A stretch of DNA of 45,065 nucleotides from Gammaproteobacteria bacterium (GCA_013372875.1 JABXIW010000269.1:1-45065), one strand, 5' to 3'. Positions 26,750 through 35,094 are shown, counted from the first letter of the stretch. A program made the numbers and translations. Notes: a model not told the origin generated them from the sequence alone.

Positions 26750-27943
26750 ATGCGCAAATACTTATTTGTGCTGTCTTTGCTATGTTTGCCGTCTATTGCA
26801 ACGGCTGACTGGGGAAAGCAGCTCGTTAATTCTGTTGAAAGCAGCGATTATTATCAGCTATTAAAGCAAAAACTGATCACTGCTAATTTTGAGAAGGAAG
26901 CATATTCTCAATCATTTTATAACCCTGAAATTCAAGTCGACTATAAAAACTCTGAAGTAAATGAGTTTTCTATCGGCATTAGTCGAAGTATCGACTTTTC
27001 GAACAAACGCCAGTTCAGTAAAAACTATGGTCAAATGCGTTTGCTGTCAGCTCAAGCTAATGCTAAAGAAATAGAGAGGCAACTCCTCTTCCAAGCTATC
27101 AATGCGTTAGTAGAACTGCGAAAGCAGCAACAATTAGAGCAGCTGAATTTGCAACAAAAGCAACTATTAAGCCAGTTAGCCAAGGATATTCGAGAAAAAG
27201 AACGTATTGGTGAACTAGGCAAACTAGACAGTCAAGTGTCTGAAATAGCTATGGCTAATTTCTTAAGTCAAACAAGTAAGCAGTTACTAGATTTGAACTC
27301 GGCTAAGGAGCAGGCTAATATTTGGTTTTCTAATAGTGAGTCTCTTCCTAAGAGCCTACCAAAAGCTCTAACAGCTAAAATCAGAACTCCTTTTTTCGAA
27401 AAGTTAATAGAGCAAACTCCACAGATCTTACTGTCTCTATCGCAAGTTAATTTATTAAAAGCAGACTGGAAAAGAACCGTAGCTTTAAACAAATCGGATC
27501 CAACGGTAGGCATTAATGTCGGTAAAGAAGGTGATGCCAATACGGTTGGAGTAACTTTTAGCATGCCTCTTAATATTAGCAATGATTATTCTTCTGCTAA
27601 TTCAGCAAAGCACTCTGAATTTCTTGAGCAGGATTATCAATTGGCGATTACAAGGAAATTGATGGAGCTTGAATTCAAAAAAGAATTTTCTGCGTATACG
27701 CAACTATTTGATAGTTATCAAGACTGGAAAACCATTGCCTCAGTAAGCATTAAAGGAAATGAAAAATTGTTAGTTAATTTGTGGAAAGAAGGTGAAATTA
27801 CAACGTCCGAATTTATTGTCGCCAATCAACAGCGATTAAACGCACTCAAATCAGGCATAGAGTTACAGAATAATCTCTATAAGCAATACATACAGTGGCT
27901 ATCAACTTCTAATCAGTTAAGAAGTTGGTTAATGAATCAATAA
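26750..27943 (+). CDS. czcC: TolC-family outer-membrane channel, CzcC-type
   Basis: The 397-residue protein has a signal peptide (to about IATADW) and the repeated outer membrane factor architecture: long helical segments rich in Q, L and A (IERQLLFQAINALVELRKQQQLEQLNLQQKQLL and a second half near TRKLMELEFKKEFSAY). It is shorter than the Cus-side TolC, as is usual for Czc-type channels. It is the second gene of the rightward operon, 13 bp before the adaptor gene. CzcC provides the outer-membrane exit for the pump encoded downstream. Confidence 0.82.
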   Translation: MRKYLFVLSLLCLPSIATADWGKQLVNSVESSDYYQLLKQKLITANFEKEAYSQSFYNPEIQVDYKNSEVNEFSIGISRSIDFSNKRQFSKNYGQMRLLSAQANAKEIERQLLFQAINALVELRKQQQLEQLNLQQKQLLSQLAKDIREKERIGELGKLDSQVSEIAMANFLSQTSKQLLDLNSAKEQANIWFSNSESLPKSLPKALTAKIRTPFFEKLIEQTPQILLSLSQVNLLKADWKRTVALNKSDPTVGINVGKEGDANTVGVTFSMPLNISNDYSSANSAKHSEFLEQDYQLAITRKLMELEFKKEFSAYTQLFDSYQDWKTIASVSIKGNEKLLVNLWKEGEITTSEFIVANQQRLNALKSGIELQNNLYKQYIQWLSTSNQLRSWLMNQ

Positions 27944-27956
27944 AAGGGCCAGAATC

Positions 27957-29042
27957 ATGAAAAATACTTTATTACTATTATTGTTACTCAATATTATGGC
28001 TTTTTCTTTAGTTTCTATAGGAGCGACAGAGGAGCATAACGATGATGGCTTGATAGAGCTCACTGAAGCTCAACTACAGGCGGCAAATATTAAAACTAAA
28101 ATAATGATTAAAGAGAGCCTTTCAGAACGAATACTAGCTTTTGGTGAGCTGGTTAATAATGACTATAAAAGTTATGTATTAACTAGTCCCGTTAAGGCAA
28201 GAATTATTGATAGGAAAGCTTTCTTAGGTCAGAAAGTTAGTAAAGGTGATGTTCTTATCAGTTTATACAGCGAAGACATTGCAAGCTTACAAAGTCAGTA
28301 CTCTATCGCTAGTTCTGAGTGGAATCGAATACAGCGCCTAGGAAAGTCTACCGTAGGTGCAAAGCGATACAATAATGCTCAAGTTGCTTTCCAAGCAGCG
28401 AATTCTAAATTATCTAATATTGGGATCAGTTTAACTGATCCGAAAACCATTGATACAAAACCTCCGTTAGGTACTTTTTATTTAAGTGCGTTGGCTGATG
28501 GCGTGATTTTGGAAGATAAGTTTACCCAAGGTCAGATTGTTGAACCTGGACAAGTATTAATGACTATGGTTGATGAAGATACTTTATGGGTTGATGCAAA
28601 AATCACTTCCAATAAATTAATACCTACTAATGCAAAAGCAAAAGTCATCATTAACAAAGCTTCCGTAGACGGTGAGATCATTCAATTTGGTCATGCTATT
28701 GATGAAGTTACACGAACCAGAAAAGTGAGATTGTTGATTGATAACCCAAATGATCATTTTCATGCGGGAATGTTTGCTGATATTGAATTTGATATTCCCA
28801 AAAATGAGCAAGGTTTTCTAATAAATCAAGGTTCAGTATTTAGAACTTCTGATGGCGATTGGGCTGTATTTATAGAAGAGAAGCCTTATCATTTTAGGCA
28901 ACAAGAAGTTGAGCTAGGTATTAACCTTGGGGACGTGGTTGAAATAAAAGGCATTAATGAGAGAACTAAAGTGGTTACTAATGGTGCTTTTTACTTGCAA
29001 TCAGAAGCTCAAAAATCTGGCTTTGATATTCACGGCCATTAG
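27957..29042 (+). CDS. czcB: RND periplasmic adaptor, CzcB-type
   Basis: The 361-residue membrane fusion protein has a signal peptide/anchor at residues 1-22. The lipoyl-type segment is VKARIIDRKAFLGQKVSKGDVLISLYSED, and the returning half is ADGVILEDKFTQGQIVEPGQVLMTMVDEDTLWVDAKI. A beta-barrel follows to FVGAFYL-like VVTNGAFYLQSEAQK. There is no CusF extension or heavy-metal-binding lead segment, unlike the Cus adaptor in this window. It starts 13 bp after czcC and ends 8 bp before the RND gene, so the three are translated from one message. Confidence 0.87.
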   Translation: MKNTLLLLLLLNIMAFSLVSIGATEEHNDDGLIELTEAQLQAANIKTKIMIKESLSERILAFGELVNNDYKSYVLTSPVKARIIDRKAFLGQKVSKGDVLISLYSEDIASLQSQYSIASSEWNRIQRLGKSTVGAKRYNNAQVAFQAANSKLSNIGISLTDPKTIDTKPPLGTFYLSALADGVILEDKFTQGQIVEPGQVLMTMVDEDTLWVDAKITSNKLIPTNAKAKVIINKASVDGEIIQFGHAIDEVTRTRKVRLLIDNPNDHFHAGMFADIEFDIPKNEQGFLINQGSVFRTSDGDWAVFIEEKPYHFRQQEVELGINLGDVVEIKGINERTKVVTNGAFYLQSEAQKSGFDIHGH

Positions 29043-29050
29043 GAGGCAAA

Positions 29051-32000
29051 ATGTTTCAATTTATAGTAAATTTTGCCTTAAAAAATAGGCTACTAATTGT
29101 TATTGGACTCATAGCATTATGCATTGTAGGTTATATCAGTCTGCAAAAATTAAACCTCGATGCTTTTCCTGATGTTACCAACATTCAAGTATCTGTGAAT
29201 ACTGAAGCTCCTGGCATGGCTGCTGAAGAAGTTGAAAAGCTGATTAGTTATCCCATTGAGTCCGTAATGTATTCACTTCCAGATGTTGCTGAAGTTCGTT
29301 CAACGTCTAAAACGGGCTTATCGCTTGTAACCATTGTTTTCAAAGATAAAGTCGATATTTATTTTGCTAGACAATTAGTATTTGAGCGATTGCAAGCTGC
29401 TAAAGCCTTAATCCCTGAAAGTGCAGGCATACCTGAAATAGGGCCCAATACTTCTGGATTAGGTCAAGTATTTCAGTACTATTTGCTCGCGGATGAAAGT
29501 TCAAATATGGATGCAGTCAAATTACGCTCCTTAAATGACTGGGTTATTAAGTTATTACTCATGCCTGTAGATGGAGTTACTGACGTATTATCATTCGGCG
29601 GTCAAGTTTTACAATATCAAGTCAATGTTAATCCATCTAAACTACTCGCTTATGAGTTGTCTCTAGATGATGTTCAACAAGCAATAGAAAATAACAATCA
29701 GAATGCAGGCGGCTGGTATCTTGATAGGGGGCAAGAGCAGCTAATTATCCGTGGGTTTGGTTGGTTAGAATCAGGCGATAAGGGCTTAGAGCAACTACGC
29801 CAGCTTCCTATCCGCTCAGTTGATGGAACCTTTATTAAGGTTTCTGACGTTGCAACGGTCGGGTTTGGCGAAGAAATCAGACAAGGCGCTGTGACCTTAA
29901 GTACACGAGATATAAGTGGTGCTATAAAAACTGAAGGAGAAGTGGTTTCTGGTATTGTTCTTAAGCGAATGGGAGCCAATACCAAACAAACTATTGATGG
30001 TATTCAATCTAGAATCCATTTAATTGAACAAGCTTTACCTAGTGGAGTTAAATTTGTAGCTTATTATGATCAAGCTGATTTAGTGACTAAGGCTGTCGAT
30101 ACAGTTGTATCTGCTCTGCTCTTGGCTTTTGTTTTGATTGTCGTAGTGTTATTACTTTTCATGATGAACTTGAGAGCCGCTTTTTTGGTACTCATCTCTA
30201 TCCCGATTGCCATATTGATAGCATTGATGGTCATGTCTTTTTACGGTATTTCCGCAAACCTTATGTCACTAGGAGGCATAGCTATCGCTATTGGTATGCT
30301 AGTTGATGGCTCAGTTGTAGTGGTCGACAATATCTTTAAAAAGTTACAAACAATCCAAAGCACTGGAAATGAAAAAGAAGGTAATCAAACTAGTTTATTA
30401 CAAGTTATCAAGCTGGCAGCTAATGAAGTCGCTCGCCCAGTATTTTTCGCAGCCATTATTATTATGGTGGTATTTATCCCTTTATTTTCTTTCGAAGGCG
30501 TTGAAGCGAAACTCTTTCAGCCAATGGCAATTAGCATTATCTTAGCTATTGCAGCGGCTGTATTAGTCGCTCTGGTTATTGTGCCTGCTTTAGCCTCCTT
30601 AATTTTAAAGCGAGATTTAAAACTCAAACAAAGTCCTCTTTTAAAACCACTAAACGCGTTTTATAGCAAAGCCTTAATCTATATTCTAAAGAAGAAAAAA
30701 GCGTTAGTTACTCTAGTGTTACTATTAAGTTTATCTGCCGCTACCATGCTCCCTTATCTCGGCACAGAGTTTGTTCCTGAGCTTGAGGAAGGAACTATTA
30801 ATCTTAGGGTAACGTTAGGGCCTACTGCCAGCTTAAACACTGCTTTAGAATTATCACCCAAACTCGAAAAAGACTTATTGTCATTCCCACAAGTTAATTA
30901 TGCACTAAGCCGCATAGGCAGACCTGAACTTGGTGGCGACCCAGAACCCGTTAGTAATATTGAAATTTATCTTGGTCTAAAGCCTGTTTCAGAGTGGGAT
31001 ACGTTTAGTTCTCGTCAAGAATTGCAGAATGCAATGGCGCTAAAGCTACAAAAATATCCAGGCCTATTACTTAACTTTTCTCAACCAATTGCCACTCGTG
31101 TCGATGAGCTGCTATCTGGAGTAAAAGCACAGTTAGCTATCAAGCTATTTGGGCCCGAGTTTGATGAGTTAACGACTAAAGGGAAAGAACTTGAGGCGAT
31201 AGTCAAAGGTGTAGAAGGTACTAAGGACGTTTCACTGGAACAAATTACTGGTGAAGCGCAATTAGTAGTGAAACCAAGACTTAACAATCTTTCAAGGTTT
31301 GGCTTATCTGTTGCCGACGTAATGCAGTTGGTCTCTACAGGTCTAGGAGGAACTTCGGTTGGACAAATTATTCAAGGCAATGAGCGGTATGACATATATT
31401 TGCGCCTAGAGCAAAGCCGAAGAAATAACTTGCAAAAAATTAAAGATTTAACCATCCGTACCGATGAGGGAATCTATATAACTTTGTCACAAATTGCTGA
31501 TATTACTATTGAAACAGGGCCACCTCAGATCCGTCGCGATAAAGTCCAGCGCAGAGTGGTTGTTCAAGCAAATGTTGAAGGCCGAGACATGGGGACAGTA
31601 GTTGGTGATATTCAAGCTAAAGTTGATACTGCTCTTGAGTTAGAGCCAGGTTACAGTGTAGAAATTGGTGGGCAGTTTGAAAACCAGCAAAGAGCTCAAC
31701 AAAAACTATTAATTGTAGTCCCTATTTCTATTTTACTAATAGCTTTACTATTGTATTTTGCATTCGGTTCTTTATCACAATCGCTACTAATATTAGTGAA
31801 TATCCCTTTAGCCCTGGTAGGCGGTGTCTTTGCGTTATGGTTAACGGGCCAATACTTATCGGTTCCCAGCTCTGTAGGCTTTATTACCTTATTTGGAGTA
31901 GCTGTATTAAATGGAGTTGTGATGGTTGAAGCGATTAATGAGAAGTTGCGACAAGGGGCAAATCTAGACGAAGCCGTAACTGTTGGAGCACTCTCTCGAC

Positions 32001-32206
32001 TTAGACCTGTATTGATGACGGCTCTAACTTCCGCACTAGGTTTAATACCGATGCTCTTATCTAGTGGTGTAGGTTCTGAGATTCAAAAACCATTGGCAAC
32101 AGTGGTTGTCGGTGGCTTATTAAGTGCAACACTGCTAACCTTAATTGTGATTCCTGCATTTTATTCTAGTTTTTCAAAGGGATTTGTACCCTCGAACCAT
32201 AAATAA
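29051..32206 (+). CDS. czcA: Heavy-metal-efflux RND transporter, CzcA-type
   Basis: The 1051-residue inner-membrane proton antiporter begins with QFIVNFALKNRLLIVIGL, followed by NLDAFPDVTNIQVSVNTEAPG. The TM4 relay is GGIAIAIGMLVDGSVVVVDN, which differs from the Cus-side GAMIDGAIVMIEN and fits the divalent-cation (Co/Zn/Cd/Ni) HME-RND group. The C-terminal half contains the usual second set of six TM helices (VPISILLIALLLYFAFGSL onward). A good AGGAGG RBS precedes the start. Exact cation specificity is not resolvable by eye; the CDF gene downstream favours Zn/Cd/Co. Confidence 0.9.
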   Translation: MFQFIVNFALKNRLLIVIGLIALCIVGYISLQKLNLDAFPDVTNIQVSVNTEAPGMAAEEVEKLISYPIESVMYSLPDVAEVRSTSKTGLSLVTIVFKDKVDIYFARQLVFERLQAAKALIPESAGIPEIGPNTSGLGQVFQYYLLADESSNMDAVKLRSLNDWVIKLLLMPVDGVTDVLSFGGQVLQYQVNVNPSKLLAYELSLDDVQQAIENNNQNAGGWYLDRGQEQLIIRGFGWLESGDKGLEQLRQLPIRSVDGTFIKVSDVATVGFGEEIRQGAVTLSTRDISGAIKTEGEVVSGIVLKRMGANTKQTIDGIQSRIHLIEQALPSGVKFVAYYDQADLVTKAVDTVVSALLLAFVLIVVVLLLFMMNLRAAFLVLISIPIAILIALMVMSFYGISANLMSLGGIAIAIGMLVDGSVVVVDNIFKKLQTIQSTGNEKEGNQTSLLQVIKLAANEVARPVFFAAIIIMVVFIPLFSFEGVEAKLFQPMAISIILAIAAAVLVALVIVPALASLILKRDLKLKQSPLLKPLNAFYSKALIYILKKKKALVTLVLLLSLSAATMLPYLGTEFVPELEEGTINLRVTLGPTASLNTALELSPKLEKDLLSFPQVNYALSRIGRPELGGDPEPVSNIEIYLGLKPVSEWDTFSSRQELQNAMALKLQKYPGLLLNFSQPIATRVDELLSGVKAQLAIKLFGPEFDELTTKGKELEAIVKGVEGTKDVSLEQITGEAQLVVKPRLNNLSRFGLSVADVMQLVSTGLGGTSVGQIIQGNERYDIYLRLEQSRRNNLQKIKDLTIRTDEGIYITLSQIADITIETGPPQIRRDKVQRRVVVQANVEGRDMGTVVGDIQAKVDTALELEPGYSVEIGGQFENQQRAQQKLLIVVPISILLIALLLYFAFGSLSQSLLILVNIPLALVGGVFALWLTGQYLSVPSSVGFITLFGVAVLNGVVMVEAINEKLRQGANLDEAVTVGALSRLRPVLMTALTSALGLIPMLLSSGVGSEIQKPLATVVVGGLLSATLLTLIVIPAFYSSFSKGFVPSNHK

Positions 32207-32284
32207 TATGCAGAAACGCAAGGTATTATTACCACAACTGTAATGTATATTTTTACGATACTTTAAGTAAACGAGTAGCCACTT

Positions 32285-33205
32285 ATGCCACACAGTCACA
32301 CTAACAAAAATCAACACTCTCATGGTAATGCTTGTAGCGGACACGGAGAAGGCTCCAGCAAAAAGGTGTTACTAATTGCTTTAATTATTACCAGTATATT
32401 TATGGTAGTCGAAGTGGTTGGAGGGATTGTCTCTGGATCCTTAGCATTGATTGCAGATGCAGGACATATGATGACCGATGCAGGAGCATTATTATTAGCA
32501 TTTGCGGCAGTAAAATGGAGCGCTAAGCCTAAAGACTCTAAACGATCATATGGCTACGCACGATTACAAGTACTAGCTGCATTTGCAAATGGTATTGCCC
32601 TATTGGCATTAACAATATGGATTGTTGTTGAAGCTGTTGGGCGATTTAACTCCCCAGAGCCGATTGAGTCAATGTCTATGTTTGTTGTGGCAGTCATAGG
32701 GCTTCTCGTTAATATTATTGTGTTTAAAATGCTCCACAGTTCCAGTAAGGAAAACATTAACGTGCGGGGAGCTATGCTCCATGTTCTTGGTGATTTATTG
32801 GGATCTGTAGGAGCTATATTGGCTGCTATTTTAATCTATTGGAAAAATTGGTTATGGGCAGATCCTGTTTTATCAGTGTTTGTGTCCTTATTGATAGTAA
32901 AAAGTGCATTGCGCTTAATAAAAGAATCTAGTCATATCCTACTTGAAGGGACTCCTCCTAGTTTAGATGTAGCTAAGATTGAAAATGAGCTTTCAGCTAT
33001 TAATGGTGTTAATAATATCCACCATTTACACGTTTGGTGCCTTAATGAAAATAAAATTGTCGCGAGCCTTCATGCAACTTTGGAAGACTTAAAACAAGGA
33101 GACGATATCATAGCAGCCATAAGCAGTAAGTTGAAAAGCAAATACGGCATTGAGCATAGCACTATACAATTAGAAACTAAACATTGTGATTTTATTGAGT
33201 GCTAA
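32285..33205 (+). CDS. czcD: Cation diffusion facilitator, CzcD-like
   Basis: The 306-residue inner-membrane Zn/Cd/Co exporter begins with a His-rich leader (HSHTNKNQHSHGNACSGHGEG). Six membrane helices follow. The metal-site pattern ADAGHMMTDAGALLLAF in TM2 (H-x3-D) and HVLGDLLGSVGAILAA in TM5 (H-x3-D) is intact. The C-terminal cytoplasmic domain has INGVNNIHHLHVWCLNENKIVASLHATLE, typical of CzcD/ZitB. It is the last gene of the rightward metal operon, 78 bp after czcA. It moves cytoplasmic metal to the periplasm, where the CzcCBA pump takes over. Confidence 0.93.
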   Translation: MPHSHTNKNQHSHGNACSGHGEGSSKKVLLIALIITSIFMVVEVVGGIVSGSLALIADAGHMMTDAGALLLAFAAVKWSAKPKDSKRSYGYARLQVLAAFANGIALLALTIWIVVEAVGRFNSPEPIESMSMFVVAVIGLLVNIIVFKMLHSSSKENINVRGAMLHVLGDLLGSVGAILAAILIYWKNWLWADPVLSVFVSLLIVKSALRLIKESSHILLEGTPPSLDVAKIENELSAINGVNNIHHLHVWCLNENKIVASLHATLEDLKQGDDIIAAISSKLKSKYGIEHSTIQLETKHCDFIEC

Positions 33206-33243
33206 TAAGATAGGACGAGAAAACCTCTAGCTAGCATTTAGAA

Positions 33244-33295
33244 TGCTCCATAGTAAAGATTACATAGATACTTCAAGAATTATCTGTATGGAGCA
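33244..33295. terminator. Inverted repeat after czcD, possible terminator
   Basis: TGCTCCATA (33244-33252) and TATGGAGCA (33287-33295) are perfect 9-bp arms with a 34-nt interior. They lie 38 bp after the czcD stop. The loop is long and there is no U-run, so a terminator role is only suggested by position. It could also be the relic of an insertion. Confidence 0.3.
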
Positions 33296-33378
33296 ATAAC
33301 AATACTTGTAGGGTTTGCGAAGAACTATGATTGCGCAGTTCCCACTCATCAACATCCGATTTGTTACGGTTTCAGATT

Positions 33379-33400
33379 GTTTAGCTCGAAAGCGGACACT
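33379..33400. repeat. Partial palindromic repeat, copy R4 (right edge of metal island)
   Basis: TTTAGCTCGAAAGCGGACAC (33380-33399) matches the second half of copy R1 (TTAGTTCGAAAAGCAGACAC). The first half is degenerate. R1 and R4 are in the same orientation and bracket the whole metal-resistance block, about 19 kb apart. Confidence 0.5.
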
Positions 33401-33404
33401 CAGA

Positions 33405-33465
33405 AATTAACGCCTAGCTAAGCCGAGCGTGATTTTTGCGCGTCGGCTTGAGTTTTTTGTTAAGT
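33405..33465 (-). other. Integron attC-like recombination site
   Basis: Read on the minus strand, the site opens with ACTTAAC (33465-33459), fitting the R'' consensus RYYYAAC, and closes with GTTAATT (33411-33405), one mismatch from GTTRRRY. Between them AAGCCGA and TCGGCTT form a 7-bp L stem. One unpaired G follows, then GCG/CGC and a terminal loop, with 8-9 unpaired bases between the R and L boxes. The extrahelical base plus unpaired spacer is the classic attC hairpin layout. The stop codon of the upstream gene lies inside R'', as in many cassettes. Confidence 0.6.
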
Positions 33466-34029
33466 TTTGCCTGGTATACCAAAGAAGCGAGGCACCCGTG
33501 CTTTGTATGATAAAAATTCCTGAGCATATCTTTTTTCTAGCCATTTTTCCTCTATAAAGGGGGCCACGATATACATGACGGCCCATAAACCCAACAAAAT
33601 ATAAACATAAGTGGAATTGATAAATAAACCCAAACCTAACATAGCAAATAATGAGCACACATAAATTGGGTTTCTACTCCATTTGTACCAACCAGACACT
33701 ACCAAACCTTTTGCCTCTCCATGTGCATTAGCCCATCCTAGCTTTAGGCTAATATAACTGGCTAGGCCAAAACCTAAAATAAATAATGGCAGCCATATAA
33801 AAAAGCGCACTGAATAACTGAATACTGGGGTGTCATTGTATGAAGTAAAAGAAAGCACAGCCAATCCAATGATCATAACCCTAAACAAGAGCCAAAATAT
33901 TCGATATTGCCATGACTCTCTGGAAGGAGGAGGAAAAAATACAAAAGAGGGCTTCAATAATGACGCAACTGAAATAAATATCAGTAATATAGCGGCTATC
34001 GATGAAACGGTGAAAATAATCTCGTTCAT
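33460..34029 (-). CDS. Isoprenylcysteine carboxyl methyltransferase-family membrane protein (cassette gene)
   Basis: The 189-residue protein has about five membrane segments. The C-terminal signature GLVVSGWYKWSRNPIYVCSL...EEKWLEKRYAQEFLSYKARVPRF matches the ICMT/PEMT-like methyltransferase family (SRNPxY SAM/membrane motif, E-x4-E-x3-Y near the end). Bacterial members have mostly unknown substrates. The gene is flanked on both sides by attC-like sites (33405-33465 and 34041-34112), so it forms an integron-type cassette of about 640 bp, even though no integron integrase is in the window. It has no tie to the metal operons, which run the opposite way. Confidence 0.75.
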   Translation of the reverse strand: MNEIIFTVSSIAAILLIFISVASLLKPSFVFFPPPSRESWQYRIFWLLFRVMIIGLAVLSFTSYNDTPVFSYSVRFFIWLPLFILGFGLASYISLKLGWANAHGEAKGLVVSGWYKWSRNPIYVCSLFAMLGLGLFINSTYVYILLGLWAVMYIVAPFIEEKWLEKRYAQEFLSYKARVPRFFGIPGKT

Positions 34030-34040
34030 ACGTTTTGAAA

Positions 34041-34112
34041 TTTAATGCCTTAAGCAGCGGCGCATTAGCGCGTCCAGCCACCAAGTGGCATTGCTACCTT
34101 GGCTTGTTATGT
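34041..34112 (-). other. Second attC-like site, upstream of the methyltransferase cassette
   Basis: On the minus strand it runs from ACATAACAAGCC (34112 leftward) to GGCATTAAA (ending 34041). This mirrors the TAACAA...GCC / GGC...TTA ends of Vibrio-type attC repeats. The interior has short imperfect palindromes: GCCAC-CAA-GTGGC near 34077-34089 and GCGC-ATTA-GCGC near 34060-34071. Its right-hand core differs from GTTRRRY at the first base, so it is weaker than the site at 33405. It would be the attC of the preceding (DUF6194) cassette. Confidence 0.45.
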
Positions 34113-34189
34113 GTTTATGCACGTTATTCAATAATTTTTTACCTCACTAGACCATGCATGATCTGGAAGATTTTATCAAGCACACATCG

Positions 34190-34219
34190 AATGTCTGCTT
34201 TGTGACGAAAGTGGACATT
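34190..34219. repeat. 30-bp palindromic repeat, copy R5
   Basis: AATGTCTGCTTT (34190-34201) and AAAGTGGACATT (34208-34219) are inverted arms with two mismatches around GTGACG. It is the most symmetric member of the R1-R5 family. It touches the stop codon of the DUF6194 fragment and may terminate its transcription. Confidence 0.6.
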
Positions 34220-34539
34220 TACTTTCTTTTGTATTTCGATATAGCCAGCTCAACCCCTTCTATAGTTAGCGGCTTCAACTTCTCAAACGTTTCTTTGGAT
34301 GGGTTTAACACTGCAATCCATGACATCCAGCCATACACTGGATGAGGGGTGACCCGATCGAGCTTAGTAAAGTCGTGCCCAGTCCTCACGACTTTACCAG
34401 CAGCTGGTCTTTTAGGAATGCCCCCGAACATTTCTGAAAAAGTTTCCCTACTAATACCAAGGTTCAGTCGATAAATACCATCTCTATTAACATTGGATGC
34501 CTTATCGTTAGGACCATCTTTTTCTTTAAAGGTTAACAC
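34219..34539 (-). pseudogene. DUF6194-family protein, N-terminus removed by IS insertion
   Basis: The 106-residue frame opens with GTG exactly at the IS end (34540). It contains the DUF6194 core: DGIYRLNLGISRETFSEMFGG, TGHDFTKLDRVTPHPVYGWMSWIAVLNPSKETFEKLKPL. Full family members are about 150 residues with an additional N-terminal segment, and that segment is not found on the far side of the IS remnant, so the gene is truncated. The family has no established function. With the attC-like site downstream at 34041-34112, it may have been a second integron cassette. A functional protein from the short frame is unlikely but not excluded. Confidence 0.65.
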
Positions 34540-34826
34540 TGTACCCCGTCAACACAATTTGGACTGATTAAGGCATTTGCTTAAGAGAGACTTTTGGTTC
34601 ATGGTTAACTTAATAGGAGTTAATTATGAGCAAGTCATCAAGTGTCGAAAAGACGGTTCGGGACATCCGCCGTCACACGCGCAAGAAGTACAATGCAGAG
34701 GATAAGATCCGGATTGTCCTGAAAGGCCTTCGAGGTGAAGATACGATAGCGGAGCTGTGTCGTCGTGAGGGTATTAATCCGAACTTGTACTACCGCTGGT
34801 CAAAGGATTTTCTAGAGGCTGGCAAA
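34540..34826 (+). mobile_element. IS3-family remnant (left end plus partial orfA)
   Basis: The left terminus TGTACCCCGTCAACACAATT begins at 34540, directly at the truncated DUF6194 frame. The orfA reading frame begins at 34626 after an AGGAG site and is recognisable until GK at 34826. The remaining orfA, the whole orfB transposase and the right end are missing, so the copy is dead. Confidence 0.7.
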
Positions 34827-34838
34827 TTATGGTATTAA
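34626..34838 (+). pseudogene. Truncated IS3-type transposase OrfA
   Basis: The 70-residue product has an HTH_Tnp_1-type helix-turn-helix: RRHTRKKYNAEDKIRIVLKG...TIAELCRREGINPNLYYRWSKDFLEAGK. Intact relatives continue beyond this point for another 20-30 residues and into the OrfB DDE integrase by frameshifting. Here the frame runs into unrelated sequence (LWY) and stops. A good ribosome binding site (AGGAG) is kept at 34616-34620. Confidence 0.8.
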
Positions 34839-34868
34839 ACATCCACCAAAGTTTGATAAACAATATAT

Positions 34869-34890
34869 TGTACCCTATCAACACAATTTG
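34869..34890 (+). repeat. Second copy of the IS left terminus
   Basis: TGTACCCTATCAACACAATT at 34869 onward matches the terminus at 34540 in 20 of 22 positions, and it is in the same, not inverted, orientation. It is thus a second, more decayed left end rather than the right end of the same IS. From 34891 to 35008 I see nothing else coding. Confidence 0.6.
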
Positions 34891-35008
34891 CAGTAGATTG
34901 ATATACAGTGTATTTGCAAACTTACAGTGTCGTTGGATGCCGAATTTAAAATGAATATAAAAACAAATAACATTAAAGATGTAATGTTTAAAACTATAAA
35001 ATATTTGC

Positions 35009-35075
35009 AATACTCTAAGAGTATTATATTCTAATACCCATATAACTCATTGAAATTAATGCACATTTGCATTAA
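35009..35075 (+). promoter_or_regulatory. Two perfect inverted repeats upstream of the DUF262 gene
   Basis: AATACTCT-A-AGAGTATT (35009-35025) and TTAATGCA-CATT-TGCATTAA (35056-35075) are both perfect 8-bp dyads within 90 bp of the start codon, with A/T-rich -10-like sequence (TATATT, TCTAAT) between them. They look like operators of a tightly regulated gene. No adjacent regulator gene is present, so autoregulation or control from elsewhere is implied. Confidence 0.4.
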
Positions 35076-35094
35076 CAAGAAAAAGGGATTTGCA

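Noticed and set aside
33407..33658. Leftward 83-residue frame overlapping the end of the methyltransferase cassette gene
   Set aside because: It lies in another frame of a convincing ICMT-family gene and runs across the attC-like hairpin. No start signal or protein-like composition supports it.
34190..34219. Considered whether the R palindromes are integron attC sites
   Set aside because: They lack GTTRRRY and RYYYAAC boxes and an unpaired spacer with an extrahelical base. They are simple near-perfect 30-bp palindromes, unlike the site at 33405-33465.
14291..34219. Considered a CRISPR array because of the repeated 30-bp units
   Set aside because: The copies are kilobases apart with genes between them, and there are no regularly spaced short spacers and no cas genes.
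34774..35010. Leftward 78-residue frame covering the IS ends
   Set aside because: The sequence is an AT-rich translation (many F, I, Y) of remnant ends and dyad repeats, with no ribosome binding site and no recognisable domain.
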